This document shows, piece by piece, positions 1 to 12,050 of a stretch of DNA of 64,000 nt (position 1 is its first letter; each line of letters starts with the position of its first letter). A model generated the notes under the pieces. That model did no database searches, was not told the DNA's origin, and saw nothing but the letters and a program-made list of their open reading frames with translations. The stretch comes from Siphonodentalium dalli (lineage: Eukaryota > Mollusca > Scaphopoda > Gadilida > Siphonodentaliidae). Location of the stretch: positions 81,804,705-81,868,704 of the forward strand of contig CP136067.1 in the NCBI GenBank assembly GCA_032622095.1, written 5' to 3'. The position numbers and the translations under genes were made by a program.

Positions 1-480
1 AGCATTTTTGCTGCAGTGCATAAAACTTACCGGGTGGTGAGTATAATATATAGCTGAATTCAGCTACGATAGCTGATTACAGCTATTGTAGCTGATTTTT
101 CACATTTCCCAGACCTGTTCAGAACGAGCTAAATTAAATAGCCTGTTTGGTCTATGATAGATCGTTCAAGCTAGTATTAATATGATTACATCAGTACATA
201 CATATATTCTAAAAATTAATTTAGCCATTTACAACATGGTCAAAACGTCAATTTCACACATGTCATATTTTCAGACAGGATGGCCAAAATCAGTATTTTC
301 AATTGCTGAACGAAATGTTACACCCCAACCCGGTTTCCGACCGGCCTGATGAAATTAAATGATTCTAGGCACCGATCAAAACCCCTTCCGACCATCCAGA
401 GCAATAATTAAATCTATTTCTCCATATTTTGTCAAATAGTTCGACCTACATGTAGCTCGTCATAGAAAAATTAGCAATGC
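1..480. other. No gene seen; short AGCT palindromes
   Basis: Short overlapping palindromes of the type AGCTGAATTCAGCT lie near 52-97. The word agccatttacaacatggtc near 224-242 recurs in inverted form near 1733-1751. Nothing else was supported. Confidence 0.4.
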
Positions 481-1588
481 AGACTGAATCGTCCTCCGTT
501 GTACTAACTTTAATGATTGGTTCTGCAGTTGTGTCCAACATACCGTATTTAGTTTTTGGGTTATTGTGACCAAAGTGCATGACGTGGATCTTTGCAGAAT
601 TAAAATGTAATTGCCATTCTAGGGACCACTTGCAGACAGAGGTTATATAACTGCCATTCTAGGGACCACTTGCCGACAGAGGCTATATTTTCTTGGATGA
701 TGTCGATTCGCGGATCTCCAATTAGTTTTGTATCATCTGCGAAAATTTGACACATCTCTTTGATATTTTCTGGGAGATCATTGATATAAATGACGAAAAG
801 GATCGTGCCCAGCACACTTCCTTGAGGAAAGCCACTTGTTATGTTGATGCATGATGAAAGGTGGTCAATTGACTCACACACGTTATTCTCTACCAAGGAG
901 AAGGTCCCTAGTCCAGTTATGGATGTTGTTGCTAATACTGTACAATTGCATTTTCATCAATAATCTCTTGTGTGGGACACTATCAAAGGCCTTTTTAAAA
1001 TCCAGATAAACAGCATCAATATGTCCATTGTTATCCAGGTTGAAGGTTACATTATCCAGATATTCAATTAGTTGTGTCTTGCATGAGCAGCCTTTTCTGA
1101 ATCCATGTTGACAGGATACCATGAGACCGTTCTCTTCCATATGTGTAACAGTGGTGTCTTGGATGAAAGATTCTAATATTTTGCACATTGCACACTTAAG
1201 GCTTACTGGGCGCTAGTTGCTAGGGTTTGATATCAAGCCCTTTTAAAGATGCATGTGATGCTTGCTTTCTTCCACATTAATTGTATACGTCCTTCCTCCG
1301 TCGGTGAGGGAGCAATTGATTAGTATACAGGGGGAGGGGCTTAGCTCTGATGCTGTTTCTCTTAGTAATCGGGCTGGTATTCCGTCCAGTTCTGGACTTT
1401 TGCTGACTTTTAGACAGCATAGTTTCTGCTCTATGGCTGTTGTTGTTACCTGCAAGTTGACTATATCGCTAGATTTATCTGGTAACTTCATATTTGGCAT
1501 GTTACTTTTATCTTCATTGGTAAAGACTGATGCGAAGAAAAAAAATCAGGACGTGTTTCTGATTTGTTTGCCGAAAAATTCCCGATAG
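480..1588 (-). pseudogene. Broken non-LTR retrotransposon reverse transcriptase
   Basis: Read on the minus strand from about 1500 down to 510. Successive fragments in different frames give the standard order of a LINE reverse transcriptase: a segment resembling K-S-P-x-x-D-G-I-P-A-R-L-L (1243-1500), then HGFRKGCSCKTQL and YLDFKKAFDSVPHKRLL (883-1188), then SGFPQGSVLGTILFVIYIND and FADDTKLIGD (600-896), then a post-RT segment (KIHVMHFG-type, about 530-600). The catalytic DD of the FADD box is kept, but the frame is broken between fragments, and a 40-bp tandem duplication at 609-688 shifts it again. No endonuclease domain is visible. It resembles the CR1/Jockey/Rex group in layout; the clade is inferred. 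It is a dead fragment. Confidence 0.9.
609..688. repeat. 40-bp tandem duplication inside the dead LINE
   Basis: Two adjacent 40-bp copies (609-648, 649-688) differ at only a few positions. Forty is not a multiple of three, so the event alone frameshifts the reverse transcriptase. Confidence 0.85.
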
Positions 1589-1639
1589 ATACATGTACAT
1601 GTACCGGTATACATAGTTTCAAAATAAGTGTCCCTTTTA

Positions 1640-1930
1640 ATGCAGTCCTCAGCCATTTATAATGCGGCGTAACATCAACGAAACACGTTTGTTGCGTTTA
1701 GCCGTTTACAACTCATTGAGGGTGCGTTGTGACCATGTTGTAAACGGCTGAGGATCGCATTCAAATTAAATGCACAGCTTTGGGAATAACCACAGACGCA
1801 TTGAAATTTTCGATCACTGCCAAAAAAGTCTTAACACGGTGGAGAATTATATTAACGAACCGCATTCAAGTTAAACGCGTTGCATTGAAATTTCCTATCA
1901 CAGAGCCAAAAAAGTATACCAACGCTTAAT
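1640..1930. repeat. Old inverted and direct repeat cluster
   Basis: The inverted words agccgtttacaac and gttgtaaacggct lie about 25 bp apart near 1699-1751, and a third related word (tcctcagccatttata) lies at about 1646. Two diverged direct copies of a segment reading gcattgaaatt...ccaaaaaagt follow at about 1760-1830 and 1862-1915. No coding sequence. Confidence 0.5.
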
Positions 1931-1944
1931 TGCGTTAGTCTTAA

Positions 1945-3760
1945 CGATGTCCCCAAATTAAAGAGATGTCCCAAAATTAAAAAAAAATAAAAATAAAAAA
2001 ACTTCAATTAAACTAGTACAGGATGGAAATATATCTCATTCTATTGTGAGATATATGTCCCGTTAGAAGCCAAGATATTGCATTTCACGGGTTTAGATTA
2101 AAAAAATTTCTCACGACGTGACGAACCATGGTCGGCACGCCGTGTCCGATATCCCCAAATTAGACCAATATAAAGGCCTGCTCTAATGCTATTTCCGAGA
2201 GAGGTTTCAGGGATCGACAAAAGAGGAGACTCTTGATAAACTAATTAGAATACACATGTTTCCACTCCCTTTGGACAACACATTCATCAATGAAATTATA
2301 AATATATTTGACAAGGACTTCAACAAAAACAGACATATTAAGTTACATTAGTTACAGTGAAACATTAAAGGGTAATGAAGTCATTATGAACACTAAATTT
2401 GGGCATTTTAATTTTTATGATTTATCATTATGGGACGATCTCATATTATATCCAACAGAATGTATGCAACATATGGATAAATTTGTGCCATGGATGATTG
2501 CAAAATACACTCATACAGGTGCTCTTTGAAAATATGGAAACGAACAAGATAATTTTAATGAAAATGAGTTATTCTTAAAGCACATGAGTGTATATGGCAC
2601 TCATTCATTGCTCAATTTATTCATTTGTTGGCTGTATAAATCTTGTTGGGTATAATATGAGATTGTCCCATAAAATAAATGGCAATATTTAGTGTCCAGT
2701 AGACCAGTACCCCTTTAAAACATCAGTTTTGCCTAGTTTAGTAGTTACAGTAGTTACTTGTTATTAGTTCAAAATAAAGGAAATACTGATTCTGTTGCTC
2801 AACACACGCAGTGTTTATGATCAACTTGATCTAAGTAATTGTGTAATGACTTTTAGATAAGATATACAGTCAGTTTTGGCAACTGTAACTTAATATAATA
2901 TTTCTGTTTGTTGATGAGCCTATTTGAACTTTCTGGATTTAAATTTTCATTAAATATTTTCACCCTTTTTATGACCTGTTTGTGTGTGTATATACTATTA
3001 CTATATTGCTTCATTTGACCACAACATATCAACTTTCTAACTTTTTTCAGGTTCACATTAAATTAAATTTTAATTGGCAATACCCATGATCAGTATGTTG
3101 GTGGACTGCTTGGAGAAATTTCAAGCACCATACATCTATAAAATGGCTTTGTTGATGTCAAATGATCCAATGTTCCCAATTGGTCAATAAATATCAGATT
3201 GTAACTTACAAAACTTGAAAATATGACTTGCTGAATGCTTCAGAACCAACCAGATAGACCCCATTTTAGGCTTACTTTTAATAAAATTTCTCCACGGGGG
3301 GAACCCCCGGACCCCCTATAGTCATAAGGGGGTACCCCCCCTCCCGAACCCACCCCCACGGTTTCCCTAAATGTCCCCAAATTAGGCTAATCTAAAGGCC
3401 TGAATCCGGTTTCAATTTCTAGATGTTAATTTTGGTATCACTAACAGTGAAGCAAAAGCAGTGAAGGGATTCAAAAAATACCTTGACTAACATTCTATCA
3501 ATTACTCACGCATCTACAACTCAGCAGCTATAATGTCATTCCGGTCACCAAATTGTCGGAGTTTATTGCATTCCTATAGATGTGTGAATTACCTTCATTT
3601 CTCAAGTGATTATAAACCATAATTTCACTTCTGAATTATGTCACTTTAACTAGTGCGTTATGTATTCATACGTGCTATAGAAATGTACATGTCATGGGAA
3701 TAATGGTGGTATTATTAAGATTTCTGGTAAATCTTATGTTTATAGTGGAATATAATAAAC
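1945..3760. other. Gene-free stretch with old repeat debris
   Basis: The word ccaaattagrcyaatmtaaa followed by ggcct occurs near 2155 and near 3378. A GC-rich patch at 3294-3365 (runs of G and C around ggaacccccggacccc) looks like part of a degraded DNA transposon. Otherwise AT-rich with no supported gene. Confidence 0.35.
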
Positions 3761-3925
3761 AGAATAATCACTTGATTGAACTGGTGACATGAAATATTTC
3801 TTTCGATGATTAGAGGCAGGGACAATTTTGTAAATCACTTGAGCGCAGTGCACTCTTGTGTTTGTACAACGTCCCTGCCTCTCATGAATTATTTCGCCTC
3901 ACCAGTTCAATCAAGTGATTATTCT
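3761..3925. mobile_element. Foldback (MITE-like) inverted repeat
   Basis: The left arm begins agaataatcacttgattgaa and the right arm ends with its complement (accagttcaatcaagtgatt then attct). Further in, aggcaggga (left) pairs with tccctgcct (right), so most of the 165 bp folds on itself with a loop near 3840. I see no clear target duplication. Single copy in the window. Confidence 0.6.
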
Positions 3926-4084
3926 CTATTTAAACCCTTTTTGACACTTTGTGACTCGTCGTCATATATATTTCTTAAATCGGAATATGGAAGACCGGTG
4001 TTCTGAAGAAAAAAACATCCTGCACCATCACCACATTAAGAAATTGACAACTTTATTAAACGAGCATGGCAACAGGCGGGGTTT

Positions 4085-4240
4085 GTCCATTTTGGTGGGG
4101 TTGAAATTTGGTTAAAATTTTCAATAGTTGGAAATTTCATTCTAGAACATTACAGACCCTAAAATAGACTGAAATTTTTTGATAGTTTGATTTTTCAACC
4201 CGTATTTGGTGTGGAATTTATTGATTTACACCGTCAAATA
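4085..4240. repeat. H repeat copy 1
   Basis: Diverged interspersed repeat sharing words such as ttggaaatttc, cagaccctaaa, gatagtttgat and gtatttggtgtg with 52573-52735 and, more weakly, with 46905-47060. Class unknown. Confidence 0.4.
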
Positions 4241-4587
4241 TTTTTTTAATATCATTTCTGGTTAAATTGCTTTGAAACTTCACCCAGTTAATACAGGTAA
4301 CCAGCTACTTTCACTTTCCAGGCAATCTTAATAATGGATTTCGTTTTTCAGGAGCCAAAGTGAAAAGAACACAGCCGTGCTGGAAGCCCCCAGTTAACGA
4401 CAAAGCTCCCAAGTTACATTTGTACAACAGCCTCACAAGACAAAAGGTACCGTTCTCTTCACCTTCAAGCTCGGGTCTAAAAAAGACAATTAGTGTCTGT
4501 AGACAGTTAAACTGTTTTAATATTTTATTTAGAAATATGGTTTTCACAAGCCAAAGAGTATAAAGAAACAATTAAAACTAATACTTG

Positions 4588-5200
4588 TTATACCCACCAT
4601 AACAAAGTTATGAGGGTATATAGGAATCATTTGTCCATTTTTCTGGCCATCTGTCTGTCCATCCAGTCACAACTTGCCCGAGCTTATATTCCTACATTTT
4701 TCAGTAATTGTTTTGGAAACTTGACGCAGAAATTTAGTACCATGGGAACCTGTGTACCTGCGATTATCAGGTAGGTGTGAATTTCTTTTAGTGGAGTTAT
4801 CCCACTTTTCGACTTAGAAATTTTTCGCAACATGCATGACTTTGTCCGAGCTGCATGTATTATTCCTACATTTTCCGGTCAATTTTTTAAAACCTTGGCA
4901 CAGATAATAACGACTATATGAACCTGTGCACCTGCGATTATGAACAAGAACTGAATTTTGTTTAGTGGAGTTATCCCCTTTTTTTACTTACACATTTTTT
5001 TGTAGAATGCATAAATTTGTCGGAGCTTGTATATCTTGTGTTTTTTTTATCGACATTTTTGTTGTTAATGTGTCTACCTTTAATGTAGCCAAATTACGCT
5101 GTGGGGGTATTGGGAAAGTCACACCTCTACTTGTCATTGTTGGTTGTACTTATCCATATTTTCTTGTCACATGGACACATTCTTCTCATTGTCATCACTG
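4588..5200. repeat. G repeat copy 1, internal 173-bp units
   Basis: Opens with a small hairpin, ttatacccaccataac / gttatgagggtata, followed by tgtccatttttctggccatc-like text. It then has two to three units of about 173 bp marked by gagttatccc (4794, 4967) and ttattcctacattttt. A second copy lies at about 48610-49135. This looks like a widespread non-autonomous invertebrate repeat; class not determined. Confidence 0.6.
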
Positions 5201-6690
5201 ATGGAAACACATATTTATTTACAGTATGGGGATCGAGACCACTTACCGGGTATTTTGGGTATTTACGGTATTTACAATCGATGCACTTTATCAAACAGAA
5301 GTTTATTGTAATTTTAATGTATGTATACAGAGATTGTTTAGGGCAATGAGAGGGGTCAAGTTTTCCCAATTTCTGACCCTAACATTCCCAATTCACAAAA
5401 TATCTCTTCATTTGTGAACAAAATATAGGAATTTTCCTTGATGTTGTAAAGAGATTTTTCATGTCATTTTGCTCCATTTGTATAAAATAAGCCTGAGATT
5501 AGTGTGTGTCATTTGCAGAATGAGGGTATATTGATGATAGTTTATGTTCAGGAGTTGCAGAGGCAAGGGAGGACAGTGATTATAGCTTGTCTTGTTTGCC
5601 CTCTAGTATTCACATGCATGCATTTAACACATTGATAAAGTGTCATTTTGAAGGTTGTAAACAACCCTTTATATTCTCCATTGCTTATGGCACCCTGAAT
5701 CTTGGCAATAGACAGCAGGTAGATCAGCACAGAAGAAGGTGTATGCATGTAGTATGGGCTCATCAATGTACAGGTTTCCTTTCCAGAGTGAAACTTTAAG
5801 ATGGTGTATACCTTCCCCATATTTCTGTATACCAGTAGATTCGGGGTATAAAATAATACTTTTTAGTCTGAGAGTCAGTCAACAGGAGCTTCTGTCACTA
5901 GGAAATAATTTTTTCTCTCCAATTATCTTCTATGAACCAGGACAGAAAATGTGGTTATTTTTCGAACATTACAACAGTTATGTGTCAATATCAATCTTTT
6001 AAACCACTTTTAATGCAACACCAGATGTATATCCAAACTGGTGTGTGTTTTATCTTAAAGGGACGGGCAGCCTTCGTTGTAGGTTATAATTTAGAAATAA
6101 CATTATCAAATTATGATAATTTCCTCAAGAATATACTAACAGTATAGCATAATGATGGTATGAATGCGATATTATTCGACTGTTGTTTAGTTTCTCGCAA
6201 TAAGCTCAGTGGATTGTTTATAAGATGAATCATGATATTGCGCCATTTCCTTATTTAGATTCGCGTGCTTTACTTCGGTTCTAAAACTCCTAATTTGGAG
6301 CGTTTACAACTTACAACTCACAATACGACTCATTGTAATATTTCTTATTTGGTATGTACCATATATAGGTTAGGAGAAACTACTAACTGGATTGAAAAAT
6401 ATTCATCTCTTTGCAAGAAGAATTATATTATGTTCACATTTTCTTGCTGATCATTTACCAATTATGAAGTAACGTGGATTAGCTTCATTTTGGACTGACA
6501 GCGGGTGCTGAGAATGGGTCGATTAAAATAAAATTTCGTGTGATTTGAATGCGATTATTGATTGCGCCAATAAACAGAACATTATCATGAACGATACGGT
6601 AGTTCCGAGTGTATGTCTATAAACAATCGTAACGTAACTTTCTTTTATGTTTGTTTACATAACCAAGCATGACAATAACATGCAATCCAT
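5200..6690. other. Gene-free stretch
   Basis: AT-rich sequence with only short overlapping ORFs in several frames. No splice-consistent exon, repeat family or RNA gene seen. Confidence 0.3.
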
Positions 6691-6777
6691 GTGATATTTA
6701 TGATTTGTATAAGAACAACATCTGTCTATTATATAATATTCTTTCTGTTTATGGTGGTTTTTGTGGATGTGACTATT

Positions 6778-7116
6778 TTAAAACCTATACCCACAGGGAA
6801 GTCTGCCTGTAAACCTATACCCACAGGGAAATCTGCCTGTAAACCTATACCCACAGGGAAGTCTGCCTGTAAACCTATACCCACAGGGAAGTCTGCCTGT
6901 AAACCTATACCCACAGGGAAGTCTGCCTGTAAACCTATACCCATAGGGAAGTCTGTCTGTAAACCTATACCCACAGGGAAGTCTGCCTATAAACATATAC
7001 CCACAGGGAAGTCTACCTGTAAACCTATACCCACAGGGAAGTCTGTCTGTAAACCTATACCCACAGGGAAGTCTGCCTGTAAACCTACATGTATACCCAC
7101 AGGGAAGTCTGCCTGT
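6778..7116. repeat. 30-bp minisatellite, 11 units
   Basis: Ten units of exactly 30 bp (6781-7080) built on aaacctatacccacaggga + agtctgcctgt, then an eleventh with a 6-bp insertion. Most units differ by zero or one base. Because 30 is a multiple of three, the plus strand reads KPIPTGKSAC repeated and stays open for 163 codons (6691-7182). The preceding 30 residues are hydrophobic, but no family match or splice support exists, so I treat the ORF as a by-product. Confidence 0.95.
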
Positions 7117-7237
7117 ATCTTTAAATGGGAGTTTCAAAGAATGTTTTTTGTCATTATTGAAAGTTCTTCTGGGAAGAGATAGAACATCTTTGATACTCTT
7201 CCTTTAGAGGTGTGAGCTAAAATTTGCGCCTTGTGGC

Positions 7238-7678
7238 AAGCCTGAATTTAGTGTGTCTGACATTTGCTGAATGAGGTCCTCAGAGGGTAAATATAGAGAT
7301 GCTATCCCACACGGTGGGCTAGCATCACCGAATTCACCCTCTGGGGACCTCATTCTGCTTGGGCCTCATCTTCTGCAAAGTATCTATTGTCTCATATTAA
7401 CATTGTTTTTAGTTACTTTTTCGCTTTTGTTGAGTTTGTATATCCCCTAATTTTCAGAACATAAAATACATAATCGAGGTGACTAATGGGTGAACAACAC
7501 CAACCAACCGAGGAACTTCAATCTGATCCTAGGTCTCCCATAGCATTGAGGCCTAAGCAGAATGAGGTTCCCAGATGATGGTGATGCTAGCCTGCTACGC
7601 AGGAGGGCGTCACTAAATTCACCCTCTGGGGACCTCATTCTGCAAATGACACACATTAAACTGAACTGAACTGAACTG
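7238..7678. mobile_element. F element copy 1, near full length
   Basis: F elements carry the terminal sequence caagcctgaatttagtgtgt, then tttgc(a)gaatgaggtcc facing gggtgaattta...taaattcacc, forming strong hairpins. Copy 1 has two such hairpins, at 7272-7355 and 7560-7650, separated by about 200 bp of interior that contains cctaggtctcccatagcatt. The right end is degenerate and runs into a CTGAA tandem (7661-7678). hAT-like assignment rests on copy 3. Confidence 0.7.
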
Positions 7679-7734
7679 TTATTAGATATCTAGTAGTGCA
7701 AGAGCTGGCTCGAAGCATGGATTCAGTTGTACGC

Positions 7735-8606
7735 CATAACATAACATAACATCAAGATACACAGAACGAGTCGAATGACTCTTAGTTCCAGATTATATCA
7801 AAAGTTATTTTACTGCATTGCAATCCATCCCTTCTGTATCATATTCGTACCGTATTGGGCGGAAGTGATTGTCCAATAGAGTTTTGAATTCTGCTAGCGT
7901 TTGCGATTGTACAATATAATCAGGCAGGGCATTCCAGCTGGAAACAATTCGGTTGCAGAAGAAGAACATCCCGATATCCTTCGATGATCTCGAATATGCC
8001 AATTTCATAGTGTTACCTCTTGTTCGGGTGTACTCTGCTCGCTTGAACAGTTTGCTCTCATCCACGTTGTATAACTCATTCTGCCTGATTCTGGTATTTG
8101 TATGTCTCTATCATATCACCTCTGAATCGGTGATATTTCAAGGACATCAAACCGAGGTTTATCATTCTGTCTCTATAACTTAATTTTTGAAATTTCGGCA
8201 CCATTTTTGTTGCTCGCCTCTGCATCCGTTCAATGGTTATACTTCTGTTCTTGTGATGAGAGTTCCAAGTCGTATTACAATATTCCAGTATTGGTCTCAC
8301 CATAGACCTGTACAAGTAGCTAAATGTATCTGGTTCTAAACTGACGAAAGTTCTCCTGATTATGCCCAGAGTTCTATATGCGCGACTACACACACTGTTA
8401 ATATGGCAATCAAACTTTAGTTGCGTATCAATAGTCACTCCCAGATCTTTTTCATACTCGCTCACTGGAATTGGTGGCCTTTCTGTCGAATCTGTCATGT
8501 TGTATTGATGCCGAGGGTTGTTGAATCCAAAGTGCAGCACGTGAATTTTTGAGGAGGGTGGCTGTTGTTGTTTCCTTCTGACCACTGACTGCACCCCAAG
8601 TTTCAA
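7735..8606 (-). pseudogene. LINE 3' end, post-RT domain, frameshifted
   Basis: Minus-strand fragment 8606-8076 encodes the region after the reverse transcriptase core: KIHVLHFGFNNPRHQYNM, EKDLGVTIDTQLKFDCHINS, SMVRPILEYCNTTWN, ERMQRRATKMVP. A second frame (8065-7805) supplies the C-terminal end with FFFCNRIVSSWNALPDYIV and a stop, so one frameshift near 8070 separates them. Downstream is a short tail of TGTTATG repeats (7735-7752 on the plus strand as cataacataacataac), typical of CR1-like LINE 3' ends. The KIHVLHFG word matches the fragment at 480-600, so both copies belong to related elements. 5'-truncated and dead. Confidence 0.88.
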
Positions 8607-8639
8607 GTGTCAAGTTTCCTTGACATAAATCAGCTAGTG

Positions 8640-9215
8640 AAATCGGTAGGGATAATACTGGTTTACGTCGAAGTACAGTTGCTTTACTCTTCTATAGCAG
8701 ACTTTAAGCGTAAATCACCTGCTCATCTAAAATCACCAATGACAGTAATAAAATGTCACAATTGTGAAAGGAACCCAGTTAATTCCATATAAAACATTAT
8801 ATTTGATTGAACTCCACTTATAAGAGTTATCAACTGAAAGTGGTAATTTAATGTGAACAATTTATTTTATCACAATGTTTACATAATTTCAAAAGAATAT
8901 AAACTCATTTGACCTCCCGAACTTCGTAACAGTTCAGTTTTTCTCTAGAAGTAAACAAACGGATAAAATGTGAGGTTACTCCTAATTACATGGCATATTC
9001 TTTGCATAATTTAACACTACAGTTAGATTATATTACATCATAATGATCATAAGATATCACTATTTCCGATAAATGTAATCTTTTGTAATGATTTGTATGA
9101 TAATGTTGATTAAAATTGATGAAAAATCCCACCATTGGATCTGGGTGCAAAGTTCGTTATAGAAGAGTAAGGCAACTGTACTTTGACGTAAACCAGAATT
9201 TCCCTAGGTTTATTA
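8640..9215. mobile_element. Inverted repeat flanking a 450-bp AT-rich core
   Basis: 8659-8697 (ggtttacgtcgaagtacagt...) is repeated in reverse complement at about 9157-9200 (actgtactttgacgtaaacc). The arms are about 60 bp with scattered mismatches, and the 450 bp between them is AT-rich with no coding sequence. Probably an old foldback transposon; target duplication not resolved. Confidence 0.55.
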
Positions 9216-9313
9216 CCTTTTTCCTCATTTCTGGTTGCGTTTGTGATTGCCTCGGCCATTTTGAATGCGTGATACTCATCAACTCGAAACCACGTGATTC
9301 CCCTCCGTGAGTT

Positions 9314-9337
9314 GGGGGGGGGGGGGGGGGGGGGGGG
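9314..9337. repeat. Poly-G tract, 24 bases
   Basis: An uninterrupted run of G. The exact length may be unreliable from sequencing. Confidence 0.9.
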
Positions 9338-9393
9338 TGCTCCCGCTAGGATGGTCAGTCAGTCATTTGGGTAACTCGGGTTTATTATACATG

Positions 9394-9599
9394 TTAACCC
9401 TTTCTATACTATTCATCCACTCAGTTATATAAGTATACATGGGAATGGAGGGATTTTCAGGAAAAATAAGCAGACGATAGATTATAAAAGTACAGATGGA
9501 GGGTAATGTTCAGATATGGTCGTTTGTTCAACTTATTATTATGTGAACATTTCCTAAAGGAACTGCTCGTCCATGAGTATTTAGTATGGAAAGGGTTAA
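9394..9599. mobile_element. E element copy 1 (TTAA-flanked, piggyBac-like)
   Basis: Begins TTAACCCTTTCTATACT and ends with the near-complement agtatggaaagggttaa, both including TTAA. The interior has tcaggaaaaataagcagacg and, towards the right, ttcaacttattattatgtga followed by acatttcctaa. No transposase. Family ends CCCTTT next to TTAA match the piggyBac convention; the assignment to that superfamily is by target site and end sequence only. Confidence 0.8.
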
Positions 9600-9980
9600 G
9601 GAAACACACATACATGTATCTGCTTATAGGGCTTCTCTTGATTGGTGGTTGAAGAAAAAAAAACGGTTTTATTTGTAGATATTTTTTATTGAAAGATATC
9701 CTCTGTTCTTACAACAAAATTATAGGCACATCAAGTCTCATTGTATGCGACAAAGAGTGAGGTTAAAGTTAGGGACTAATCCTCTGTTACAAGAGTGACA
9801 TATAAAGATAGGAACATTATCCTCTGTGTTACATTATTCTTGGAGGTTTTTTAGTTACGAGCTTGCTACTGTGCATGGTTACCTGTGACTTGTAACTTGT
9901 ATTGGTATGTCTGAAATCAATGTACCATACATACACGTATATAGTTTGCTGATGATGAAAAATCTATACTGTTTATGGTC
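9600..9980. other. Gene-free stretch
   Basis: AT-rich, with three loosely repeated words of the type atcctctgttacaa near 9700-9835. Nothing else supported. Confidence 0.3.
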
Positions 9981-10243
9981 AGGCCTCAAAATATGGTGCT
10001 GTTTATTTGCAGCCTGAGGTCCCCAGAGGGTGAATTTAGTGATGCTACCCACACAGTTGGTTAGCATCACTAAATTCACCCTCTGGGGACCTCATTCTGT
10101 TTAGGTCTCATCTTCTCTGGAAAGTATCTTTATTATCAAATTAACATATTTTTTTATGCTAGCCACTTTGCGCGGTAGCGTCAATAAATTCACCTTCTGG
10201 GGACCTCATTCTGCAAATGACCAGCACTATATTTTGAGGCCTG
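9981..10243. mobile_element. F element copy 2
   Basis: Two F hairpins (10013-10100 and 10160-10230) with a shortened interior, bounded by caggcctcaaaatatg on the left and tattttgaggcctgg on the right, which are inverted repeats of each other. Interior hairpin words match copy 1. Confidence 0.75.
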
Positions 10244-12048
10244 GTTGGCGGTGTATTCAAATCCATGTCCTTGGGTTTTCTTGAGGCGATCGATTGACTA
10301 CCGAGATATGCACTCAATGATTTGAACACCAAGAACAAGTGAAGAACAGACCAAGAACACCATTAAGTCATATTCAGGTTGGTATTCTCACTCTCCAGTT
10401 TCCGTGGGGTGATAATCCAACCTGAAAGCATGGCGTCAATGTGTTCATGTCCGGTTCTCGGTGTTATAATACTCGAGGCACATCATTTCACAGTTAAATA
10501 CAGGCTCACGCATTTTGACATGGCTGGTATTAATGTTTTTGTACAAACCTAGGGTAGATTACAAGTCACATGCAATCTTGCCACAAACTCTCGTTGTATT
10601 CACAATTGGATTGTACTTTAATTTCTCCTGACAGGTGTGTTAAAAAGCCTGGTGATGATAGAAATGTGGAGGTACTCTTGATTTCAATATCGAACAACAA
10701 CCAGAATACTGATATCTAGTAAAGAAATTGGTGAATACTGTTTGAAATAATGACTTGAATACTTGATAGAAACTTCCAAATGAATACTAAAAGCTGGTAC
10801 TTTGATGTCTGCCGTGAAATATCAAATTTAGTAGAAAAGGAAAGATGTGAGAAAGCCCCATTAAAGATTCTTGTTTATTGATTTCTCAACAGTTCTATTG
10901 ATGATTGCTTTTCTGTGAATAATAGAGTTATTCCTCTTGGCATGTGTTTTGAAATCTTCATGAATTCAATATAAAAAGGTCAATCATTTGAAGCATAAGA
11001 AAATGCAAGTTTATTTTAGTTAAATAGCATTTTATGTGTGTCTGTTGTTAATTGTTATGACTGTTTTGTTATAATAAGTGTTAGATAAAATCTATGAGGG
11101 GTAAAGATAAGGGAAAAAGTTACGGGTAATGGGTATGGATCCCTATTTACTGTTTGGAGTAACTATTATCAACATTGCATTCTTTGAGGAATGTCTGTAT
11201 TAACTTTCAAATATTTTTAAGTGCTGGTATGTGCATTCAGAACTATAAACAGTGCTTCAACTTTATTAGTCAAGTTTATCCAGTTAAATGGATTGAATGG
11301 AAGAATGCACACTTTGAAGAAAGTCCATATTTCATGTAACCTTTTATGTACTGGTAATTGCTTCAAGAACTATAAACAGCCTAAAACAGGGCTTCAAATG
11401 TTTTCAGTCAAGTTTTAAGCTAGCAATGAATGGCAGATTACTTTATTTGTTTTGTCTGTTATACTGTGAAGTGTTAGATTAATAAGTTTAGTTATCACAT
11501 TTACCATGTTAACACAGAGGTTGTTGAGATTTCTTGTTAGTTGTACACAATTCACAATTTGGACAGACATCAAACTTAGACAATATTGGTAACTGTAGAG
11601 GAATTTTGTTTTTAGATATTTAAGTACACAATTTTTGTCACAAATCTCTGAGGTGCATGGCAAATGATGTGGTGCTTTTTCTGGAATTGTTTCGAGTCCC
11701 ATGTTCTGATATCATTCTGACATAGATAATCATTCAGTTATTTTCTCAATTCATTCTGTTAGTCATGTGACCAAATATAATTATATGGTCAAAGTACAAG
11801 TAAATGTTCGATTGTATCTGATAGAAAAACAGCAACTTTCATAAAAATCTGTTGCTAAATTATAAAAATATATGTGTAAGTAAAAGGGGGAGATTAATTG
11901 TCCATTTGTTTGAGATAAGCCAATAGAATCATTGGTTTAGATGTTAATCATTAATGTATTAGTTGTGGATACACAGCTACTAGTATTTTGAGAAGGGCTA
12001 ATATCTTTCACAAAGAGTTCATTTGATAGTAACTCCAAGTGGGTGGTA
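10244..12048. other. Gene-free stretch
   Basis: AT-rich. A loosely repeated block (gtgctggtatgtgcattcag-type at 11220 and ttttatgtactggtaattgc at 11340, each followed by a similar aactataaacag word) suggests a diverged 120-bp duplication. No gene supported. Confidence 0.35.
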
Positions 12049-12050
12049 TA

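Noticed and set aside
6778-7116. CRISPR-like regular array
   Set aside because: Units are head-to-tail without unique spacers, and the DNA is plainly eukaryotic.
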